NCBI GenBank assembly: GCA_030646715.1
Contig: JAUSLJ010000008.1
Location: 1 to 64,000, forward strand
Source: Agitococcus sp.
Lineage (GTDB): Bacteria; Pseudomonadota; Gammaproteobacteria; Pseudomonadales; Moraxellaceae
DNA length: 64,000 bases
Direction: 5' to 3'
Notes under the pieces: model-generated
Seen by the model: the letters and a program-made list of their open reading frames with translations, nothing else
The model's database searches: none
Told to the model about the DNA's origin: nothing
Part shown: one piece after another, positions 19,593 through 26,812 of the stretch
Layout: the number at the start of each line of letters is the position of its first letter
Numbering within the stretch: position 1 is the first letter of the stretch
Program-made: the position numbers and the translations under genes

Positions 19593-19673
19593 AGTAATGA
19601 AGGACAAAAGCTCAAAGCCGATCTTTTGTTCTACTTTATTAAACACCACTATAAAAACAAAGAGACCACCTCA

Positions 19674-20702
19674 ATGAATTGTTCGCGCTTTCTTTTTCGT
19701 CTCACGGTATTGTCCTTGGCTGTGTTGACAACTGCGTGCTCTCCCAATCGGATGATTGGCAATCATGTACGTAGCTACACGATAGAACACGCCTTACCCG
19801 TTATTCTTAAATCCAATGATGTTCCTGTCATTTGCCATGCTAACGAAGGTATGGGGCCACTGGTGATGTCCTTCACCCAATTTGGCGTAGAAACAGACAT
19901 GATGTTAGCATTTGGTTTGGCTGGTGCATCAATTTGCACCGAAAACAGTGCTATTGAAAAAGAACTATGGTCTGCTTTGGCAGAGAGACAAGGTTGGACT
20001 AATGTCGCGCAAGATGCACGTCTTGCTCAACAACTTTTAAACCGTGATGCAGGCATTCGCCAAGTTCGAGCTTATCAGCACACCATTGATTACTTCAATA
20101 AACAATACAATTATGATTTTGGTGAAGGTAAGTGCCCAAAAATCAAGTTGGAAGTTGAGGAACTACTCCTGTTGGTCGGAGCAACATCTGCACTCCAAGC
20201 ATTACAAAATGATGTCTCATCAGGGCGTTTAATCAATGTCGATATGAGTATTCCACCTAAAATCGTTCATGCGATGGCCTGTTTAGATAATACTAAATGG
20301 TGGGGCTTTCCTAAATCTGTGCAAGCTGCATTAAAAGTCGTGCTTCCAGAATCACCTGAAGCCGAAGCACAAGGCTGGAAAGACTTACAAACAGCTACCG
20401 AAACGGGCGAAAAAGCGGGAATGCGTTTAAGTCATGCCACTTATGCGGTTGTGGCTAGTATCAAGGGTCGTGATGACCAACTACGCGATGCTTTAAAACG
20501 TTTTGAATCGGTACCTAAAGAAAAAATTAATCCTGATTATTTACTACTTGACGAACTAGCAGAGATTGTCATTCGACACTTTGCTGATCGGTATTGGATG
20601 CGTTCTGTGGGACATCGTGCGCCGACCGAAAACTTTAGTAAGTTTTGGGATGAGAAAGAACAACCGTCGGCAGAACTTAATGGTATGTTGGATAATATGT
20701 AA
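19674..20702 (+). CDS. Lipoprotein of unknown function, paralogue 2
   Basis: Tandem copy of the preceding gene, 342 residues when started at ATG 19674. An upstream in-frame start at 19626 would precede the signal peptide with a charged, unlikely leader. The lipobox LTTAC is followed by SPNRMIGNHV. It shares FGVETDMMLAFGLAGAS, ARLAQQLLNRDAG and GHRAPTENFSKFWDE with paralogue 1 in the same order. By eye roughly half the residues match, so the duplication is old and both copies are retained. Function unknown; presumably anchored to an envelope membrane. Confidence 0.75.
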   Translation: MNCSRFLFRLTVLSLAVLTTACSPNRMIGNHVRSYTIEHALPVILKSNDVPVICHANEGMGPLVMSFTQFGVETDMMLAFGLAGASICTENSAIEKELWSALAERQGWTNVAQDARLAQQLLNRDAGIRQVRAYQHTIDYFNKQYNYDFGEGKCPKIKLEVEELLLLVGATSALQALQNDVSSGRLINVDMSIPPKIVHAMACLDNTKWWGFPKSVQAALKVVLPESPEAEAQGWKDLQTATETGEKAGMRLSHATYAVVASIKGRDDQLRDALKRFESVPKEKINPDYLLLDELAEIVIRHFADRYWMRSVGHRAPTENFSKFWDEKEQPSAELNGMLDNM

Positions 20703-20786
20703 AAATCCCTCCAAACCTCTCTTTGCAAAGGGAGGCTTCAAATAAATATCCTTTCCCTGTGCCAAAGGGAAGCTAGAGGGTATTAG
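20703..20786. repeat. Two-hairpin repeat element (family A), copy 2
   Basis: Starts ATCCCTCCAAACCTCTC with an imperfect TCTCTTTGCAAAGGGAGG hairpin, then CCCTGTGCCAAAGGGAAGCTAGAGGG. Orientation is opposite to copy 1. It follows the paralogue 2 stop immediately. Confidence 0.8.
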
Positions 20787-20791
20787 ATTTT

Positions 20792-20843
20792 CCCTTCGAC
20801 TCCGCTCAGGGAACACTGAGTTAGCTGAGCGGAGTTGAATCCT
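20792..20843. repeat. Palindromic repeat (family E: TTCGACTCCGCTCAGG type)
   Basis: Arms TTCGACTCCGCTCAGGGAAC and GCTGAGCGGAGTTGAA form a long stem. It sits between two convergent genes, next to the mutL stop. Sequences of this kind (CCTTCGAC...GCTCAGG) recur near 46530 and 57088. Confidence 0.75.
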
Positions 20844-20850
20844 ATTTTTT

Positions 20851-22689
20851 TTACCTTCCCCGCCAAAACAATTTATCCAATTCTGCAACACTAAACTGCC
20901 GCCATGTTGGGCGACCATGATTACATTGGCTACTAAATTCTGTCGCTTCCATATCTCTCAATAAGGCATTCATTTCTGGCAAAGATAACGCACGATTCGC
21001 TCGAACTGCGCCATGACAAGCCATGCTGGAAAACAACTCATTAATCGCTTCTTCTACCCGATGGGACTGACCATGCGTTCTAAAGTCCGCTAAAATATCG
21101 CGAATTAATCCAGAAAAATCTGCTTTATGCAGCAATGCTGGTATGGCACGCACGACAACCGCTTCTTCGCCAATTCTATCAACATCAAAACCCAACTGCT
21201 GAAACCATGCTTGCGCTTGTTCTGATAATTCAGCTTCTGCACGGCTTACCGCAACGGTTTGCCCTATCAATAAAGGCTGAGACGCTAAACGTCCTGTTTG
21301 CCACGCGATTTTTAATCGTTCATACATTAAACGCTCATGGGCGGCGTGCATATCAACAATCACTAAACCGTGTTCATTTTGCGCCAAGACATAAATGCCA
21401 TGTAATTGTGCCAACGCATAACCCAATGGCGGCATAAGATTAGCGGTGGGCAACGTATTATTGGGTTGAATAATAGCGTCTCTTAATGGTGCTAAATAAT
21501 CGGCAATGCTATCTTGTGCCTGTGAAGTATTTTGCGCGCTAACACGATAACTTTGGTTATAGCCCGCCGATGGCAACACTAAATAATTTTGCTCGGTCGG
21601 TTGTATTGTTTGTGGCGATGAAGTTTGATTAACAATCGCTGGCTGCGATGTCGAGGATAATGAAGAATAATGCTCCGTTTTTAAACCAGCTAAACCCCGA
21701 TGAATAGAACGCGCTAAAAATTCATGTACCCAGCGTTGCTCACGAAAACGAACTTCATGCTTGGTCGGATGCACATTTACATCCACTGACGAAGGATCTA
21801 ATTGTAAAAAAAGTACGAAAGCAGGATGACGATTCGGAGCCAACACATCACGATAGGCGGTTCGAATGGCGTGACTGACGACTTTATCGCGCACTACCCG
21901 ACCATTAACATAAAAATATTGCATGTCCGCTTGGCCACGCGCCATGCTTGGACTGCCCAACCAGCCAGACAATTGTAAACCCGTGACTTCAACATCAATG
22001 GGAATCGCATTTTCAATAAATGGCAGCCCACATAAGACACTCACTCGACGCAATTGCTCAAGTTCTGTTAGGGCAGGCTTAAAATGCCAACGGCGTGCAC
22101 CATTGTGCTGTAGTTGTAAACCAACATGAAAATTAGCCAAACTTAGCCGTTTAATCACTTCTTCAATATGGCCAAACTCTGTCGGCGCTGACTTTAAAAA
22201 CTTACGGCGCGCAGGCGTATTAAAAAAGATATCACGCACAGTCACAGTCGTGCCCCGCGCATGATTAGCAGGTGTGACTGTTGCTACCATATCTCGGCCT
22301 TCGCTTTGTACACACCAACCCAAACCTGAATCATCGGCACTGGAGGTTAAACTTAAACGGCTGACCGAGGCGATTGACGCTAAAGCTTCGCCCCGAAATC
22401 CCAAACTAGACACCGCATCTAAATCATCTAAGCCGCGAATTTTACTGGTGGCGTGACGTGCCAGTGCTAAGGGTAAATCGTCAGGATGAATGCCACTGCC
22501 ATTATCACGCACCTGCAATAAACCGATACCACCCTCTTCAATGGTAATATCTATTTGTGTTGCCCCTGCATCAATGGCATTTTCCAGCAATTCTTTAATA
22601 ACTGAAGCGGGACGCTCAACCACTTCTCCCGCAGCAATTTGATTGGCGAGTTGTGTTTCTAAACGATTAATACGGGCAAGATTCATCAT
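20851..22689 (-). CDS. mutL: DNA mismatch repair protein MutL
   Basis: GHKL ATPase that couples MutS to downstream repair. The 612-residue protein has ENAIDAGAT, DNGSGI and GFRGEALASIASVSRL in the N-terminal ATPase, then the transducer domain and a C-terminal dimerisation domain. The C-terminal domain contains DMHAAHERLMYE, which fits the DQHA-x2-E-x4-E endonuclease motif except for Gln to Met. Start ATG 22689 overlaps the amiB stop (ATGA), so the two are translationally coupled. Confidence 0.96.
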   Translation of the reverse strand: MMNLARINRLETQLANQIAAGEVVERPASVIKELLENAIDAGATQIDITIEEGGIGLLQVRDNGSGIHPDDLPLALARHATSKIRGLDDLDAVSSLGFRGEALASIASVSRLSLTSSADDSGLGWCVQSEGRDMVATVTPANHARGTTVTVRDIFFNTPARRKFLKSAPTEFGHIEEVIKRLSLANFHVGLQLQHNGARRWHFKPALTELEQLRRVSVLCGLPFIENAIPIDVEVTGLQLSGWLGSPSMARGQADMQYFYVNGRVVRDKVVSHAIRTAYRDVLAPNRHPAFVLFLQLDPSSVDVNVHPTKHEVRFREQRWVHEFLARSIHRGLAGLKTEHYSSLSSTSQPAIVNQTSSPQTIQPTEQNYLVLPSAGYNQSYRVSAQNTSQAQDSIADYLAPLRDAIIQPNNTLPTANLMPPLGYALAQLHGIYVLAQNEHGLVIVDMHAAHERLMYERLKIAWQTGRLASQPLLIGQTVAVSRAEAELSEQAQAWFQQLGFDVDRIGEEAVVVRAIPALLHKADFSGLIRDILADFRTHGQSHRVEEAINELFSSMACHGAVRANRALSLPEMNALLRDMEATEFSSQCNHGRPTWRQFSVAELDKLFWRGR

Positions 22690-24749
22690 GGTGTCGGTAT
22701 TTTCAGGGTTTGGCCAAGTAAGACGTTATCATCCTTGAATTTATTGGCATCTCGAATCGCTTGTTGAGAAACGCCATAATGCACGGCTAAGTCAGACAAA
22801 CTATCACCAACTTTCACTACATGAGTTCGAGTCTTCATTGATGGCTTTTCTACGTCGGATTTAGGCTTTTGGTTGTTGTTTGACTTATCTTTTGTGCTGC
22901 TATTCTTCTCATTCACTTTTTGAGGTTCGGGTGCGCTTAAACGTAAAGTTGTTCCCAACAAAGCATTATCACTAGACAAATGATTCCACTCTTTCAAATC
23001 ATCCAATTTTAGACGATATTTCACCGCAATCGCAGACAAACTATCACCTTCTGTCACGATATGCTTGTTGGGTTTTTCTATAGGCTTTTTGGCTTCTTCT
23101 TTCGGCGTAACCTTTATTTTAGGTATATCAGAATCAACCGTTTTTTGGGGATTTAAAGCAGCTTTGTTGTCTTTGACTATAGGTTTAGCCGAAACCGTTT
23201 TCACTTCTGTTTTTATTGAGGGTTTGGGCACGCCTGCCATAAAATCATCTAAAGAACTGGGTAATGTTGCCGCAACAATAGGTCGTTTAGTCGTTGAAAT
23301 AACAGAAGATGTATTCGTTTTCACTTCTTTGTCTTCAGCAACATGAGGTTTATCGGTGTTAGTTTTCAACTTGGGAGTCGCCGCTGCATTATCAACTAAA
23401 GGACGATTCATCAACTGGGCAGCATCTTTTTCTGCAAGCGTTTGAATAGTTGCTTCAACTTTAGGCCTGCTCGGTACATCAATCAGTTTGTCCGCCGTCA
23501 TCACGACTACTTTAGGCTCAGGGATAGCAACAACCTCACGCAAGGCTCTATTTTTTTGCTTGTTTGAGCGTTGTTCTTTTCGCCAAGCAAAATAGGTTTT
23601 CTGCATCGGGTATTTTTGTAAAAACGACTTAACGCCCGTCAAAACGGACTGTGCGATTTTTTGTTGCTCATCGGGGTTCGTTAACTTAGCTTCTTCATGG
23701 GGATTAGAAATAAAACCTGTTTCGACCAAGACCGAAATCATACCGGGCTCTTTTAACACCGCAAAACCTGCTTGCTCGACGCGTTTACTATGTAAATGAC
23801 CAATCTCGTCCAATTCACTCAAAATCAGATTGCCCATATGTAAACTTTGGGTCATCGAACCTTCCACCACCATATCGGCAAGAATATTCGTTAGCTGGCT
23901 ATCGCGGCCTGTCGCTTGGTTATCGACCCCACCAATTAAGTCAGATTTATTTTCTTTTTCTGCTAAGGCTTGGGCAAAACGAGAGGTTGCCGAGGTTGCC
24001 CCTTTTCGGGACAAGGCAAATACAGACGCTCCTTTAGCCAAGGGTGATAATGCCGCATCTGCATGAATACTAATAAAAATATCCGCTTTATAGCGATTAC
24101 GCGCGATTTTTCGACGCTCTAATAAAGGAATAAAATAATCATCATCACGAATTAAATAAGCTTTAAAACCTTCCGTTTTCCGCAGAGCAGACACAAGCTT
24201 TTTAGCAATAGCCAGTGTCACATGCTTTTCATAATGGCCACTAGCTCCAATCGCTCCAGAGTCTTCACCGCCATGCCCCGCATCAACGGCCACAATAACG
24301 GAGCGACCATTATTCGCTTCATCAACAGGCTCTTCTTCAACAACGGGTGCTGAAGGCATCATTGTGACTTTATCAAATAGATCAATGACTAAACGGGGCT
24401 TATACTTATCATTGGCAGGCAACAAAAACACATGAGGACGAACTTCATCGACTAAATTAATAATGAGCCGCTGTTTATTAGCTTCTGGTTGAAATTGAAG
24501 ACTTTGTAATAAACCAATACGCTCGGGTAGGCTTGGTGTAGATACCGCAATATCGGTATTATCTAATTCAATAATTAATTGTTTATTACTGACAAACAAT
24601 TGCCGAAAACTGACTACTTCGGATAAATCCAAAACAATTCGCGTATTATCTGGCGCACGCCATGAACGCACCGCGGTAACGGTAGCAGCGAAGGATTCTA
24701 TACTTAACAATATGCATAAACTTGCTAATGTAAGCCGTTGAAATTTCAT
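22686..24749 (-). CDS. amiB: N-acetylmuramoyl-L-alanine amidase with AMIN and two LysM domains (AmiB-type)
   Basis: Periplasmic zinc amidase that splits septal peptidoglycan. Order: signal peptide (to about 21); AMIN domain (about 25-130); amidase_3 domain (about 150-375) with Zn ligands in VAVDAGHGGEDSGA, YEKHVTL and FISIHADAAL; a long Lys/Pro-rich linker; and two LysM repeats near 567-612 and 640-686 (VTEGDSLSAIAVKY, VKVGDSLSDLAVHY). At 687 residues it is larger than E. coli AmiB, which has one LysM. The position between tsaE and mutL is the classical amiB locus. Both neighbours overlap it by 4 bp. Confidence 0.95.
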   Translation of the reverse strand: MKFQRLTLASLCILLSIESFAATVTAVRSWRAPDNTRIVLDLSEVVSFRQLFVSNKQLIIELDNTDIAVSTPSLPERIGLLQSLQFQPEANKQRLIINLVDEVRPHVFLLPANDKYKPRLVIDLFDKVTMMPSAPVVEEEPVDEANNGRSVIVAVDAGHGGEDSGAIGASGHYEKHVTLAIAKKLVSALRKTEGFKAYLIRDDDYFIPLLERRKIARNRYKADIFISIHADAALSPLAKGASVFALSRKGATSATSRFAQALAEKENKSDLIGGVDNQATGRDSQLTNILADMVVEGSMTQSLHMGNLILSELDEIGHLHSKRVEQAGFAVLKEPGMISVLVETGFISNPHEEAKLTNPDEQQKIAQSVLTGVKSFLQKYPMQKTYFAWRKEQRSNKQKNRALREVVAIPEPKVVVMTADKLIDVPSRPKVEATIQTLAEKDAAQLMNRPLVDNAAATPKLKTNTDKPHVAEDKEVKTNTSSVISTTKRPIVAATLPSSLDDFMAGVPKPSIKTEVKTVSAKPIVKDNKAALNPQKTVDSDIPKIKVTPKEEAKKPIEKPNKHIVTEGDSLSAIAVKYRLKLDDLKEWNHLSSDNALLGTTLRLSAPEPQKVNEKNSSTKDKSNNNQKPKSDVEKPSMKTRTHVVKVGDSLSDLAVHYGVSQQAIRDANKFKDDNVLLGQTLKIPTP

Positions 24750-25210
24750 GAAGATAACTGTTGCAAAGCGTCATAACCTTTAGCGGTAAACGCAGTAAAT
24801 TGAAGTGCTCGGCCTTCACCCAACACACTAATGTCTAAAGTTAAATCAGGCTCGGGCAAAACTGGCTCACCACGACTTGGCCATTCAACCAGAACCAAAC
24901 TTTTGTCATGAAAATAATCACGGATACCCAACAACTCTAACTCTTCAGGGTCTTGCAAACGATATAAGTCAAAATGATAGACGACGCTATGAGCAAACTC
25001 ATAAGGCTCAACTAAAGTATAAGTCGGGCTTTTGACATTACCGATATGACCAAGTCCACGCAAAAAACCGCGCGTAAACGTTGTTTTGCCTGCACCTAAA
25101 TCGCCTGTTAAATACAGCACTGAACCTTGTTTTAAAACCTTTGCCAATTGCGTGCCGCACTCAAGCATCGCCAGCTCATCGGCCGCAGTGGTTTGCCAGT
25201 TTTTTTTCAT
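24746..25210 (-). CDS. tsaE: tRNA threonylcarbamoyladenosine biosynthesis protein TsaE
   Basis: P-loop ATPase needed for t6A37 in ANN-decoding tRNAs, acting with TsaB/TsaD. I start at ATG 25210 (MKKNWQTTAADE), giving 154 residues, the family size. The longer open frame upstream is not conserved. Motifs: LTGDLGAGKTTFTRGFLRGLG, VKSPTYTLVEPYE and VLVEWPSRGE. It overlaps amiB by ATGA and heads the tsaE-amiB-mutL operon. Confidence 0.95.
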   Translation of the reverse strand: MKKNWQTTAADELAMLECGTQLAKVLKQGSVLYLTGDLGAGKTTFTRGFLRGLGHIGNVKSPTYTLVEPYEFAHSVVYHFDLYRLQDPEELELLGIRDYFHDKSLVLVEWPSRGEPVLPEPDLTLDISVLGEGRALQFTAFTAKGYDALQQLSS

Positions 25211-25405
25211 GATGGATAAGTGCCTTAATTTCAAGACAAATGAGTTTATATGATTTGTGTATTGTAGTGCTTGTAAGCTGATGGACAATAGAGAATTTTT
25301 GCTTAAACTTACTGCAAATTCTATCGACACTTTATCGTCATTAAACGACAAACTGAAAAGAAAGCAAAAAAACAACCGTACAGTGCTTTATAAATTTCAG
25401 CCAAC

Positions 25406-25437
25406 AAAAAAGCCCTGACTCCATAAGAATCAAGGCT
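25406..25437 (-). terminator. Rho-independent terminator after tRNA-Cys/tRNA-Leu
   Basis: On the minus strand AAAGCCTTGATTC/GAGTCAGGGCTTT forms a stem with a trailing TTTTTTG tract, about 35 bp beyond the tRNA-Leu 3' end. Confidence 0.75.
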
Positions 25438-25473
25438 TTATTGACTGTTCTAAGATGAATCTAGAACAAGAAT

Positions 25474-25562
25474 TGGTGCCTGAGGCCGGAATCGAACCGG
25501 CACGGCAGTCACCCGCCGAGGGATTTTAAGTCCCTTGTGTCTACCTATTCCACCACTCAGGC
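25474..25562 (-). tRNA. tRNA-Leu (anticodon UAA)
   Basis: Acceptor GCCTGAG/CTCAGGC, anticodon arm AGGGA-CTTAAAA-TCCCT (anticodon TAA), a long variable arm, T-arm CCGGTTCGATTCCGG and an encoded CCA. Confidence 0.96.
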
Positions 25563-25603
25563 ATGAGTGTCATTAGCAGACTCTAATAATACCACAGTAT
25601 TAC

Positions 25604-25677
25604 TGGAGGCTGAGGCCGGAATCGAACCGGCGTAGGCGGAGTTGCAGTCCGCAGCATAACCATTTTGCTACCCAGCC
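25604..25677 (-). tRNA. tRNA-Cys (anticodon GCA)
   Basis: Acceptor GGCTGGG with CTCAGCC (one mismatched or wobble pair), anticodon arm GCGGA-CTGCAAC-TCCGC (anticodon GCA), T-arm CCGGTTCGATTCCGG and an encoded CCA. It lies 41 bp upstream of tRNA-Leu(UAA) on the same strand, so the two are probably cotranscribed. Confidence 0.95.
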
Positions 25678-25901
25678 TTTCACTAGCCATCCGCTAAGGC
25701 CGCAAATGTTATATAGATAAGAAAAGCCCGTCAATATTTTTTTTATATTTCAAAATCAATTGCATAGTATTTGTGCTTTTTTCGCTATTACTAGCAAATT
25801 TTGGCATATTTTTAGCAATTCATTGGGCTTTCAAGGTGATAAAATAACACAACTATAATGCAAAACGTAAACTTCACCTTTGACTCTATTAGGAATACTT
25901 C

Positions 25902-26735
25902 ATGTCTGCCTTAATTTTAGATGGTAAAAAACTGGCTACTTTAGTTGAAGCTGATTTAGCGGAACGTGTTGCAAAAATTAAAGAGCGCACACAACAAACG
26001 CCTATATTAGCCACTATTTTAGTGGGCGATGACCCTTCATCAGCGACTTACGTGAAAATGAAAGGCAATGCGTGTCGTCGTGTTGGCATGGATTCGATTT
26101 CAGTTACCTTGCCATCAACCACCAGCACTGAAACTTTATTAGCCGAAATAGCTGCGTTAAATACCAATGCTAATGTTCATGGCATTTTGTTACAACATCC
26201 TGTGCCTCATCAAATTGATGAGCGCGCTTGTTTTGATGCCATCAGTCTAGCCAAAGATGTAGATGGTGTAACGTGTTTAGGTTTTGGCCGTATGAGCATG
26301 GGCGAACAAGCTTATGGCTCAGCAACGCCGCAAGGCATCATGACCCTGTTAAACCACTACCAAATCCCTTTAGAAGGCAAACACGCGGTTGTCGTTGGTC
26401 GTAGTGCGATTTTGGGCAAACCAATGGCGATGATGTTATTAGCCGCTAACGCTACCGTCACTATTTGCCACTCACGCACCCAAAATTTAGCCGAATTGAT
26501 TAAGCAGGCGGATATTGTTGTGGGTGCTGTGGGTAAGCCGCAATTTATTAAAAGTGAATGGATTAAAGATGGCGCGGTCGTTGTTGATGCGGGCTATCAT
26601 GCGGGTGGTGTCGGCGATGTTGAATTAGCAGGCATTATTGAACGTGCTTCTGCTTATACACCAGTTCCTGGGGGTGTAGGTCCAATGACCATTGCCACGT
26701 TAATGACACAAACGGTGATGGCGGCCGAGAAATAA
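25902..26735 (+). CDS. folD: Methylenetetrahydrofolate dehydrogenase/cyclohydrolase FolD
   Basis: Bifunctional one-carbon enzyme (NADP-dependent dehydrogenase and cyclohydrolase). The 277 residues include the catalytic Lys in [41 protein letters not shown], the nucleotide-binding [16 protein letters not shown] and the C-terminal [16 protein letters not shown]. It is about 10 residues shorter than E. coli FolD. Start ATG 25902 follows an AGGAATACTTC leader. Confidence 0.97.
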   Translation: MSALILDGKKLATLVEADLAERVAKIKERTQQTPILATILVGDDPSSATYVKMKGNACRRVGMDSISVTLPSTTSTETLLAEIAALNTNANVHGILLQHPVPHQIDERACFDAISLAKDVDGVTCLGFGRMSMGEQAYGSATPQGIMTLLNHYQIPLEGKHAVVVGRSAILGKPMAMMLLAANATVTICHSRTQNLAELIKQADIVVGAVGKPQFIKSEWIKDGAVVVDAGYHAGGVGDVELAGIIERASAYTPVPGGVGPMTIATLMTQTVMAAEK

Positions 26736-26745
26736 CGACAGTTAA

Positions 26746-26812
26746 TGTAGGGGCGATTCATGAATCGCCCTTATAACAACACCTTCAATCAGACTCATAA
26801 ATCGCCCCTACA
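26746..26812. repeat. GTAGGGGCGATTCA palindromic repeats (family B), copy 1
   Basis: TGTAGGGGCGATTCA-TGAATCGCCC at 26746-26770 is followed at about 26796-26812 by AAATCGCCCCTACAG, so the region is a palindrome plus an extra inverted half. The right edge supplies the TAG stop of the helicase gene (26808-26810). A perfect copy is at 34860-34889. Confidence 0.8.

Noticed and set aside
20556-20918. 120-codon minus frame across the end of the lipoprotein gene and repeats
   Set aside because: It overlaps a well-supported gene and two palindromic repeats, with no ribosome site or conserved pattern.
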